A stretch of 64,000 nucleotides of DNA from Symbiodinium natans (Eukaryota > Sar > Dinophyceae > Suessiales > Symbiodiniaceae): the NCBI GenBank assembly GCA_905221605.1, contig CAJNDS010002427.1, positions 173,501 to 237,500 on the forward strand, in the 5' to 3' direction. Positions 53,065 through 63,229 of the stretch are shown in pieces (position 1 is the stretch's first letter; every line of letters starts with the position of its first letter). Below the pieces are notes generated by a model. That model was given only the letters and a program-made list of their open reading frames with translations, made no database searches and was not told the origin of the DNA. Position numbers and translations under genes: made by a program.

Positions 53065-53326
53065 AAATGGGATGGACGCAAAACAGACCCGAAACGCATT
53101 GAAAGCGGACAATTACACATATTGGACTTTTAGGCCATCCTTTCATCCACCTCGCGCAGGTTTGGGTGTAGGGCGGGGACGATGGGATGTGTTGCTTGCA
53201 CGGGCTCAGCGTTCTGGGTCCTGGCTTCAAAGGCTTGGTAGACCCAGTCTTGGTTTAACCTCCTGCCTTCGACAAGAACTTCAAACAAAGCTCTACAAGA
53301 CCCTCTTCCATCAAACGCTGCAGATT

Positions 53327-53409
53327 TAGGGGTTTAGGGTTTAGGGTTTAGGGTTTAGGGTTTAGGGTTTAGGGTTTAGGGTTTCGGGTTTCGGGTTTCG
53401 GGTTTCGGG
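53327..53409. repeat. telomere-like tract (TTTAGGG)n ending in TTTCGGG
   Basis: About 12 heptamers; the last four are TTTCGGG. Confidence 0.9.
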
Positions 53410-53429
53410 TAGTTAGCTTGGGTAGCTGT

Positions 53430-54730
53430 AGATCCAGTTCACAAGTTGCTCAAAATCCTGCAAGGAAGCCGTGGCAGGCGCGCGATGCCAAAGGTGTGGG
53501 GTTCTGGCGCGCGGTGCATGTTTCGAGGAGTTTGCTTTGAGACAAGCCTGGGTGTGCCTCGCAATGTCCTACCTAACAGCACCACCATGATGAAGGTTGC
53601 ACGAATCATGCCTCGAGGTGCGGGCTTGGGAAAGCCAATCGAACTTGCAGTACGCAGGGCCTTGGGTAACTTAACTTGTCAAAAGCATACCTTTGGAATC
53701 CTTGGCCCGCAAGCTGTAACCACCAAGCGTCAGACTCCCAAGCACTCAAGCCCCCAAAACCTCCAAACCCAAAGCAAAACTGGGGGTCTACACCCCCTCA
53801 ACCAGGATCCCGACTCGTTGAGTCTGAAAACCCAAACCTGAACCAGAACCCAAACCTAGCCCCCAAGCCAATCCCCAACTTCCCCCCGTGGTCCTGGCGG
53901 CTTCATGGCTGCATCCGGCAGCGGCCCAACGATGGCCTGCTCAAGGCCGAGGGCTTCAGCTCTTCTTGGGGGGCGAGATACGCCGGGCCGGGAGGGGCTT
54001 GGAAGGGGTGGGATTTGACAGGAGGGCGTTAAGCTCCTCAAGAAAGAAGAAACAGTCTGGATGCGGATTAAAGTTCACCACAGCGAGTTCGCAAGGAGTT
54101 GCTGCTCGTGGCCGAGGGGCCCTCACCCCCGGATGACGGATCCGGGGGGGAGATTGCAATTGCAATGCTTGGCATGGCAGAGTGAGAACCCTGGCGCGGA
54201 CCGACCTCCTCCTCATCCTCACCCTCATTCATGGAGGTCGGAGACGGCCTGCGGGTTGAAGTACGGCTGAAGGGAGGGCTGGTTGAAGGCTGGGTGTAGG
54301 GCTCAAGGCTTTGGCTTCAGGATTTGGGATGAGATGTGCTTCCCGACTTGGAGGTCTGGGAGGTTCAGGCCTTCAGCATCGTAGTATATTTATAAAGGAG
54401 CCATAAGGGAATACTGACTATTAGTAATTCTTACGACCCCTACATTAGCTATGTGACCCCACGCAGCATCGCGATGACGACGCTGATCAACCCTGAAGCC
54501 GTTCGCCCCGAAAGCGTGATGAGCTTACAACCACCATTGACCAAAGCAACGCGTAAGGCAAGGCTTTGGGGGGCAAAGATTGACTTCTGCAGTTGGCAGC
54601 AACCGACCACATTTTACACCAAACCGCCGGAATTCTTCCTTCCTAGATATCGGTGTGCCATGGCATGCCCACTCTCCTGGCGGTCGGCACAGGCAAGTCT
54701 ACAGGCGAAGACCTGATTGAGCTGAAGTTT
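53430..54730. repeat. duplicated block N, copy 3
   Basis: See 16440-17500. Minus exons at 54205-54250 (RPSPTSMNEGEDEEEVGPRQ) and 54668-54720 (RSSPVDLPVPTARR). Confidence 0.8.
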
Positions 54731-55309
54731 GGGGCTTATGTGCGAGCGTGTGTGCGTGTTGCTTGTTTTTCGAGGAGCAGGGGAAGGAGGGAGGTGTCTT
54801 GACAGCTCTCCTGTTTGTCAGCCTCTCTACAACACGAGGTTGCACCTTGGGCTTTGGAAGGGTCTGTTGAGCCCACCCACATATGTTTCCGTCTTGGGTT
54901 GCGTTTCGTTGCCAATCGGAGGTTTGCAGGGTTTCGGCTTTTCCGGTCCCAGTCGGGAGTTCAACGCGTGAGTTGCCAGGCTTGCAGGGTTTGGGGTTTG
55001 ACAACTCTGGATTGGAGACCGGCCAGGCTGAAACTCGATGGGCCCACAGAGGCGGTGAGCCCTTGGTCCTACAACTGGAACCAAGAGCCATTCGCCCAGC
55101 AAACCATTTCTACATACGAAAGCCCTACAGCCTGAAGGGCAGGGGCGTGGGAAAAGCAGGGCTTCTGAAACATGGAGGGGTCTGAGTTCCAGCTCGAACA
55201 AAAAAAAACCTTGAGAGCATCGGACGACCAAGCTTGCCCAAAACCGCAGGACCTCGCAACACGTCATTCCCCTTTGCGCTGTCGGGTCCGGGGTCTCGGG
55301 ATGTGTTCG

Positions 55310-57960
55310 GGCTCTTGGGCCTGCAGGCCGGTGAACGCCTGAGCCCCGTGCTGGACCACTGACGTGGCGGGCCGGGAATGCGTCAGGGTCTTCTCGATGC
55401 TGCTCGTTTTCGCCTGGATGCTATTGTATGAGGCTTGATCAGGGATGTGGCAACACGGAAACCTGTAAAGCCCCAGCCCAAAGCTCTTGGATGCGCGAGC
55501 TATTTCGCTGAAAAGTCATGTGTTCAGGACACCCTGAAATATCACCATCACCATATACCCTGAAACACCCTACACTGCATCCTACATCCCAAAAAAAGAA
55601 TCTCGGCGTCTGAGGTCGCAACGATGGCACCTGGGGGCGCCGTCACCGTCTCACCTGCTGTTGGTGCTGCTCGGGCGCATGAGGATTTAGGACATGTCAG
55701 CTTTGCCTCGCTGAGCTTCATAGGCGCTTGTGTCTGGCTTCAAGCTCTTGCGACTTGGGTGCAGGGGCCCTCAACAGGTGCCTGCAGTTTCCAGCAATGC
55801 CTCTCAAGCACGCACATTTTGCTATGACATGTTGGAACCAAAGCGCCAGCTGAAGCAGGGAGGAACCCGGCATTCCGAAACCAAGGCTGCCCGCCTTCAT
55901 CCTCGCAGGGCATGGTCGGTGAGGGCACGGCTGTTGGCACGGGCATCTCCGTCGGGGAGCGTTGCTGACCTTCTTGCTGCTTTAGGGCGCTGCTTTCTTG
56001 CGGTAAGGGGGCAGGATTCAGTGCTTGGGGCCTTGGGCACGCGGGATGGCCCGCGAGAAACGGAGACAGGGGTTGGCTGAGCTTGATGGAGTGCTAGAGG
56101 CTTTTAAGACGGCTTCTGGCGGTTGCATCTTCGGGCTGGAGCAACAGCCGTAACTCGCACTCTAGTGTCGGTGTGTGGATGCACTTGAGATGGGAGTTGG
56201 AGCTCGATGTCACTAATGTGGCGCTCAAGTGGCAAGGGGGGCTGTGCTGGTGTTTGAGGCCACAAGCTTACGGGGCTTTTAACAGGGGCCAGCACTGGCC
56301 GGCGCTTCTCAAGTGGTTGCCGAAACAAGACACTCACCCTTGGCCGGGGCGCCCCTGAATCTTGATCTCTGCAACCGAAGAGGCTGAAACCGCTAAACCC
56401 GCAAAGCCTTCCGAAGCCCCAAGCCGCACGCACTTAAACTCCGAGCACAGGCCTGATGCCGGAGCCGAGGTGTTCAGGGCCTTGGGGCAAGTGAAGTTGG
56501 AAAAAACGACGGGTGGGTTCTGTTTCCGCTTCTTCTTCTCCAACCCTCCGAACCCGTCTGTCTCCTCGCTGCGCGGGTGTTCGGCTGGATTTCGGCTCAG
56601 GGTTACAGTCGATGAGGCTCGGTGTAGGCAGAAAGCTGTGAAGCTGAAAGGCCTGAGAGTCTACCAGTGTGAGCTTCCCACTCTGCTTGTGGAACTTCTC
56701 TCAGAGGTACCTTTATCATCCCTACTAAGAACCGTTAGTATAAGGGGGAACATCCCAAGAGGCATGGCAGAACGAATGCTGGATGAGCCCCAAGTCTCAG
56801 CAAGCTGCGGAGGAGCCGAGCATTCCGGACTCCACAGCCTGTTCAGAGCACCAAGAGACGAGCGTCTCTGCATTCTCAGGTTAAGGCTCACGATAAACGG
56901 CCGAAACTCGCATGATGCAGGTGCGCCGACATGTTGCTAAATGGGCTCCTGTGTGCGGCTTCGACCAGCTCATGTGCTTGCCATGGGAGATGTCTAGGGT
57001 TGTGGAGCTAGGGTGTGGGCTTAAGGGCTGGCAAAAATGGAAGGGTCTCTTGAGGCTCATTCATGGTACTCGTAGCAACTACACTACACAGAACTACCCC
57101 AAACCCTAATCCCCCGAAACCCTACACCCAAACTCCATCGGACTCATGGCCTCGACCGCCTATGTGGGATGCCGATTCCACACGTTTCCTGGGGGCCCCT
57201 GGGACTCTAAACCAGCAGAACCAACCATCAGTTTCACCAAACAATCAAGAAAACATGGGTACTTCACAAATATGTTTACCTTGCAAATGCTCCGAGGTCC
57301 AGGCAACCGCCGGGGGTTTGGGTGTCGGGCGCCTCGCCTGGAAGGTGGTGGGGCGACCCGCAACGTGGGCTCCAGAAAGCCCGCAAACTTTAACCAGGCT
57401 TGCAGGCATTCAGGTTTAAGACCCCCGAAAACCGAATTTTTTTAGAATTCTTGCTGCTGGTCTTGTTTGCATTCCTTACTGGCAAGGCTCCTGGCTCCTC
57501 CCACTCAAACAAAACAGCTTGTTGTCCCAAGCCAAGGAACCCGGAATCCTACCCCCACATTGGCCCTACATAATATAGGGGCCTTCATCAATTTAGTAGG
57601 GTTTTGGCGGCTATTTATGTATGCATATAGGAACCATAAGAGAATACGATTAGTAATTCTTTCGACCCCTCTATTACCCTACTTGGGTCAACCCTGCACC
57701 TGGCAACTGATTTGGCAATGGCACAGTTCTTTGCGCGTGCTTGCCCTTGACGCGCACGACCCCAGGGTTCGTAAAAGTTTGCCCAGGCCTAACGCCAAAG
57801 CGGATCCATCTTGCAAAGCGATTCTGTGTCTCCAACCCTGAATCCTACTTGACACTCTGCACCAACTGTCCCATGTCCCCCACCGAGAGCTCCGTGGGCG
57901 ATGGGCGCTCCGTGGGCACTGGCAGCTCGCTGGGTGACTGCGTGGCGGCCTAGGCTGAGT
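55310..57960. repeat. duplicated blocks O-G, copy C
   Basis: Collinear with 17850-21110. Minus exons at 55310-55425 (QAKTSSIEKTLTHSRPATSV), 55600-55660, 55890-55960 (PVPTAVPSPTMPCEDE), 56785-56885, 57283-57350 (RPTPKPPAVAWTSE) and 57880-57955 (PVPTERPSPTE). Confidence 0.8.
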
Positions 57961-58275
57961 GAGGTGCAGGGTGCAGGGGCTCAAGTCGAGGGCGGAGGCT
58001 TGACTTGTATTCAGCGAAGGCTTGTTCAAAGGTCTCCTGACTCTGGGACGTTGTGAAGCAAGAGCTGCTGGAATGCTTCTGTTTCAAGTTCGGAGACTTA
58101 AAATGCTTCGTCTGCGTTCAAAGCCTGTCTTGCGTGGGCACGCCGCTTTGTGGGTCAATTGCGCATCAGTAAAACATGTGTCTGGTAAGACTGAGCGAGA
58201 CTGGGCCATTCCTCTCAAACTGCAGGGCTAGCAGCTAACGATGACTGCCTTGAAAAGAAGCCCAGGACCAACCAT

Positions 58276-58545
58276 TCAAACCCTAAACCCTAAACCCTAA
58301 ACCCTAAACCCTAAACCCTAAACCCTAAACCCTAAACCCTAAACCCTAAACCCTAAACCCTAAACCCTAAACCCTAAACCCTAAACCCTAAACCCTAAAC
58401 CCTAAACCCTAAACCCTAAACCCTAAACCCTAAACCCTAAACCCTAAACCCTAAACCCTAAACCCTAAACCCTAAACCCTAAACCCTAAACCCTAAACCC
58501 TAAACCCTAAACCCTAAACCCTAAACCCTAGCCCTAAACCCTAGC
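58276..58545. repeat. telomere-like tract (CCCTAAA)38
   Basis: The longest tract in the window, about 270 bp, nearly perfect throughout with one CCCTAGC variant at the end. Confidence 0.97.
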
Positions 58546-59018
58546 TGCCAAGACCTGTGCTGAGGAGGACATGCCCACCATCGAAGAATAGGCCTGCATG
58601 CAGAAGTACCCTGTCATTGCAGCTTCCTTTTGTCCTGAAGGGCTTTCGGGGTCAAGGCTCTATGTTCCTAAGCCTTCTTGGCGGTGGGGATTTCGAGCAC
58701 TTCGGCCCGAATAAGACCCCAAGGCTTCATATTGCCTCTGAGAAGGACATGCGAAGGCCCTTCTTGGCCAACTGGAGCCGCCCAGATCTCGAAGCCAAAC
58801 TAAACTGAATCTGCAGGGCCCTTCTTAGATCCGACCAGTGGCCCCCGAGAACCAGCCTTCGGCTCGACCAGGGTGTGCGTGGGCCTGGAACTGGGGGGCT
58901 CTAAGATATGGTCCTCTTTTTTCCTCTGCGATTACACCGCGCTAGCGAAAGGGACAGGAAACTATCTGCACCCTAGCTGCCTCCAAGCTATGCACGGATT
59001 TGAGGACTCAAGGGCCGT

Positions 59019-59120
59019 AGCCCTAAACCCTAAACCCTAAACCCTAAACCCTAAACCCTAAACCCTGAACCCTAAACCCTAAACCCTAAACCCTAAACCC
59101 TAAACCCTAAACCCTAAACC
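59019..59120. repeat. telomere-like tract (CCCTAAA)14
   Basis: About 14 heptamers, one CCCTGAA. Confidence 0.95.
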
Positions 59121-59299
59121 GGGTGCCTTTTGGCAGCTTAAGGCGCCGGGCGCAAGTGCTTAAGGGAATGGAGGTTTCAGGGTCGGAGGCTATGCCAAAA
59201 GCATAGGACTTCAGGGCTTGCCCTTAACCAAAAACCGCAAAAGCCCACCACAGTGCTTCAACAAGAACAAGCCGTGGCCATGGGCCGGGATGGTGGGTA

Positions 59300-59535
59300 G
59301 GCTCTGGTGTCTGAGGCTGAGACAATGTCATGATGTCCTCTACCATGGTCTCTGCCTCACGACGGCGGCACGGGCTTTAGCAGTTGCAGGTTCTGGTGAC
59401 AGCTAGGGGTGACGTTGGGAAGCTTTATGTGCAGGGCTTCAGCTATACACTCGCAACGGGCGTGCTCACTTCTAACTGGCTGCTGAATATCGCCCAACAA
59501 ACCTCTGGAGGTCCTTCACACTCAGCATCTGCGCC
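59300..59535 (-). pseudogene. frameshifted copy of FGADAEY..REAETMxEDIM exon
   Basis: Keeps ANIGADAECEGPPEVCWAIF and EAETMVEDIMTLSQPQTPEP. It has a 1-nt deletion near the first part and a 2-nt loss before the REAET segment relative to 34880-35172. Degenerate copy. Confidence 0.55.
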
Positions 59536-59734
59536 AATGTTGGCACTGTCCCCCTAGAACACTCGCAAGTGATTGACGGCTCACAAGCTCAGCCTGCCTG
59601 TGCTATGTCTGCTGGTGTTTCCATCGACACCCAAGCCCTATGCCACAGTCACGTTTCATAAGCAGAGGAAGCATGGAAAGGAAAGAAGCAGACAGAAAAT
59701 CTGGCTTCCCAGACCCAAATCCTCAAAAGCCCAT

Positions 59735-59840
59735 CATCCTCAACACCGCAGCCTCCTGCGCCGCCCCCAGCGACGTCGGTGAGGGTACTTCGGTGGGCAC
59801 GGGCCTCGCCTTAGGAGCGCTGTGTCGGGCCGCAGCTTAA
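59735..59840 (-). CDS. PVPTEVPSPTSLGAAQEA exon, copy C
   Basis: Reads SAPKARPVPTEVPSPTSLGA then AQEAAVLR. Here the frame stays open where copy B stops. Confidence 0.55.
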
Positions 59841-60164
59841 GGGCATTTGGCATTTGATCTGCAAGGCTTGGCCTCTTTCGGCTGAACTCTGAGAGGTCTC
59901 TTGATGTCACTCCCGTTGTTGAGATGAGAGGCGCGCAGCACGCCGCCGGTGAGCGTAGATCTGTACACATCCCAGACCCCCAAAGGCCTTCTTGGAGGTC
60001 CAGGGTAAGAAGAAGCTTCAGTTTGACCCTGCACTTCCGTTCGCTGAATCATAACTATGGATGAGAACTGCAGGTACTGAGTGGCTAACTTCCCAACAAG
60101 AAAGCTGGGACAGCAGCTAGGACCTCTCTCAAGCATAAGTTATGAAGCTCCTAACAATGGGTTT

Positions 60165-60200
60165 AGGTTTAGGGTTTAGGGTTTAGGGTTTAGGGTTAAG
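60165..60200. repeat. telomere-like tract (TTTAGGG)5
   Basis: Five heptamers next to the PTPTDLP exon (60225-60290). Confidence 0.85.
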
Positions 60201-60619
60201 GGAATGTCCTGAGGCTGCTGCTGGCAGGTCAGTGGGTGTGGGCACCGGGGCGGAAACCGACCTCGATGCTGACGTCTCTGGTGGACGTATTTGGTGCTTC
60301 CGGGGCTTCGTGGTTTTTTGGTTAAGGCTTCCGGAAGCAGCGACCGGTGGGCATAACTTCTACTCTGGCATGAAAAAATTGCGGAGTTGCGGCCTGCGGT
60401 GGACGAGGTTGGGTTTGAGTGGTTTGGGGGAACATCTGCAGCCCCAGCATGCAAACCCAAGAAGCCAATCCCGCATCAGGAAGCCAACGGTGTGCCCTTA
60501 AGTACTCACCGGAGCTGCAATAGGCTACAGGCCTTCGGTTTGCAAAGAGGACTGGAGAGGATTTGAGAGGCAATAGGCTAGGAGGCTTGACAGCACAAGA
60601 CTTGCGGTTGTTTGTCGAG

Positions 60620-60675
60620 ACCCTAAACCCTAAACCCTAAACCCTAAACCCTAAACCCTAAACCCTAAACCCTAA
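60620..60675. repeat. telomere-like tract (CCCTAAA)8
   Basis: Eight heptamers. Confidence 0.95.
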
Positions 60676-60739
60676 GGTGGGAAGGTCGCCCGGCTTCCGC
60701 CCGACGATCCTGAGGACCATCGAAGCAGTGTTACAGTTT

Positions 60740-60868
60740 GGGTCTAGGGTCTAGGGTCTAGGGTCTAGGGTCTAGGGTTTAGGGTTTAGGGTTTAGGGTT
60801 TAGGGTTTAGGGTTTAGGGTTTAGGGTTTAGGGTTTAGGGTTTAGGGTTTAGGGTTTAGGGTTTAGGG
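60740..60868. repeat. (TCTAGGG)5 then (TTTAGGG)13
   Basis: Five TCTAGGG variant units in a block followed by perfect TTTAGGG, a clean variant-to-canonical boundary. Confidence 0.95.
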
Positions 60869-60945
60869 AGATAGATTCCTGGACCCGGCAGGCCCCGACC
60901 CCTGAACAACGAGAACAAGGAAAGCAAGACTCAGAGGATCTGATC

Positions 60946-61030
60946 ATTGGGGGTTTACGAACATTGGGGTACCTTTTTGGGGTCCTTCTCACAACGGAAT
61001 CTCACTATGTGGGGGTCGATATTTGGGGTA
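60946..61030. mobile_element. truncated MITE, TTTACG family, copy 3
   Basis: Starts ATTGGGGGTTTACGAACATT and stops at GATATTTGGGGTA, where a CCCTAAA tract begins. The second terminal repeat is missing. Confidence 0.65.
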
Positions 61031-61112
61031 AGCCCTAAACCCTAAACCCTAAACCCTAAACCCTAAACCCTAAACCCTAAACCCTAAACCCTAAACCCTA
61101 AACCCTAAACCC
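61031..61112. repeat. telomere-like tract (CCCTAAA)11
   Basis: About 11 heptamers directly abutting the truncated MITE. Confidence 0.95.
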
Positions 61113-61229
61113 TTCTTTAAGGAAACGCCCCATTAGGTTCGGGCCACGCACTTGCGTCGACTGCCGAGTCGTACAGTGCCGGCACCTTTTCTTGGACTCA
61201 TCGACACCAAAGCCCTGGTCCTAAAGACC

Positions 61230-61320
61230 TCAATGGTTTAGGGTTTAGGGTTTACGGTTTAGGATTTAGGGCGCCGGTCTTAGGGTTTTGGGGTTTCAGG
61301 GTTTAGGGTTTAGGGTTTAG
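61230..61320. repeat. degenerate telomere-like tract
   Basis: TTTAGGG units with substitutions (TTTACGG, ATTTAGGGCGCC). Confidence 0.75.
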
Positions 61321-61433
61321 GTATGGTGGTTTACGACAATCGGGGACCCGTAACATAGACCCCCAAATACTAGGATCCCCGTTTAACAAGGACCCAAAAT
61401 ATGGTACCCCGAATATCGTAAACCCCCGTATAC
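61321..61433. mobile_element. MITE-like element, TTTACG family, copy 4
   Basis: Both ends present: GTATGGTGGTTTACG and CGTAAACCCCCGTATAC. Interior runs AATCGGGGACCCGTAACATA then GACCCCCAAATACTAGGATC. Confidence 0.75.
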
Positions 61434-61574
61434 ATCGCGTACACATGTGGAGGCAACATGACAACTGGATCTAGCGCGCAGGTTGAGGTACCCATTATTC
61501 TTTCTCAATTGGGTGGCTGGAGTTTGGCGCTGACTAGCGCTGTAGAATGTCTTAGACCTCAAGGCTTTAACTGA

Positions 61575-61650
61575 ACTCCCGGGGCCTCACCCTCCGGTGG
61601 TTCTTCCTCCGACTCCTGGCGCTTGAAGGGAACCGGCTCTGTTGAGTGTT
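61575..61650 (-). CDS. EPVPFKRQESEEEPPEGEAPG exon, copy C
   Basis: Reads TEPVPFKRQESEEEPPEGEA then PGVQLK; copy of 36119-36205. Confidence 0.55.
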
Positions 61651-61691
61651 TTGCCAAGGTGCTTTCAGGAAACTTGGGCCGCCATGGAGGC

Positions 61692-61770
61692 TAACCCTAA
61701 ACCCTAAACCCTGAACCCTAAACCCTAAACCCTAAACCCCTAAACCCTAAACCCTAAACCCTGTAGAAAC
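61692..61770. repeat. telomere-like tract (CCCTAAA)11
   Basis: About 11 heptamers with one CCCCTAAA. Confidence 0.93.
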
Positions 61771-61792
61771 ACAGTAGCTCCTGCTTCGACAC

Positions 61793-61931
61793 ATATGGGG
61801 GTTTACGATATTAGGGGTACCACATTCTGAGGGAATCCTACTCTTTGGGGGTCTACTCTAGGGGCCCCCTGTTTTCGTAAACCCATATGTTGGGTCCTTA
61901 TGATAAGGGAATCCTGCTAGTTGGGGGTCTT
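61793..61931. mobile_element. MITE-like element, TTTACG family, copy 5 plus half copy
   Basis: Full element 61793-61889 with ends CATATGGGGGTTTACG and CGTAAACCCATATG. A second partial copy (TTGGGTCCTTATGATAAGGG..) is joined at 61890-61931. Confidence 0.75.
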
Positions 61932-62559
61932 AGAATTTTCCGGAGGTAGAGCATGCGCCGAACCAAATACGGCACAAAAATTGATTGCGCGCTGCACAGC
62001 CCCGCTAAACGTCCCGATCTCGAAGCGCTGCAACCTCCTCAAGCCCCACAGTTCTGCAACACCCCTAAAACTTCGAGGCCGTTCTAATGTGATGCAGATT
62101 ATGGGATGCGGAAATTCCGGCAAGCGAGGACGAAGCGTGACAGGCCAGCCACCGGAGAGGTCACGACGAAGGGTTCTGGCACCAGGGGGGGCGCTGGGAG
62201 GGTGAAGTGAGGGCCAGTGCTGCGATTACTTGCCTGCAAACAGGAGCAAGGATTCTCGGGCTCAAGGATTAGCGGCAAAGGGGGTGATGTTGCAGTTTTC
62301 GGGCCAGAACCATCGCGTTGGGACTACAAGTTTGGGGCCTGGGACGGTGGGCGTCCGCTGGCTGGCTTTCGAGCCGGTGTTCAGTGATCTGTTGATTCTG
62401 CAGCTGCGAATCTTCTCCTTCAAGAACAGCTGAAGCTCTAAGCCGGAACCCTGAACCCCAAACACAAAACTCTAATCCCTAAGCCGACCTGGTGGATCTT
62501 GAGCCAGCGCAGCATCGGGCAGCGGACCCACGATGGCCTGGTGGGTTTTTGAGGCTTGC

Positions 62560-63200
62560 GGTCTTGAAGCCTTGTGGGTGTGTGTGGCTGCTGTTATGCT
62601 GAAACCATTGGGCAGTAGGGTCTTCTCAGCTAGTGACTTTTGCAAGGTATGAGGTCTGTGACTTCGTTGAAGTCGTGGGACTCAGGGGCTTCAGGATTTT
62701 CACCGTATTGCCTGGGGTCAGGCCTCATTCATGTGCCGCGGTGCTTTGCATGGAGGGGTCTAAGTGTTGTTTTCGTATTGTTTTTGTGCTTTTCGCTTGC
62801 TTTGTCGGTCGGGGGTAGTTTCTTTGGATTTTAATAGAAAACTTCTAGTTTCTTGTACATGTTCATGGGAAGCCTTGTGTTGCAAAAGGGGGGTTGCAGG
62901 GGCGCAGACCCCCCCTTGCAAACAAAATGAATGATGCAGGCACATAATTTACAGCTTAAGACAACATAGAGTGCGGGGGGTCTATAAACCCTAAACTAAA
63001 CCCTTGCACCTGACCCCTGAACCGCTTATTAAAACAGAGCGGGGGCAAGCATACGGTTCAACAAAAAGAGCGTGGGGTCGCAACGCAGCCCGCGCCCGAA
63101 AAGGCTGACATCCCATGCGTGGTTTCACGCTCCCTATAGTCCAGGATCCCCCCTGCGCGTGGGGTCGGGGTATGCGGTACGGGTTGTCTTCACCTCCCTC
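62560..63200. other. no supported gene
   Basis: Carries a GGGGCGCAGACCCCCCC fragment at about 62890-62930, related to the 6.5-kb tandem unit. Otherwise nothing recognised. Confidence 0.5.
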
Positions 63201-63229
63201 AGCGGCAGGTGTTCATCGCTGTTTCAGAT

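Larger units (their letters stand above)
49030..54730. repeat. large duplicated segment, blocks I-N, copy C
   Basis: Counterpart of 27000-32600; see that entry for anchors. Confidence 0.8.
58815..62560. repeat. large duplicated segment, blocks P-U, copy C
   Basis: Counterpart of 34400-36900, lengthened by five telomere-like tracts and three MITE-like elements. Confidence 0.8.
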
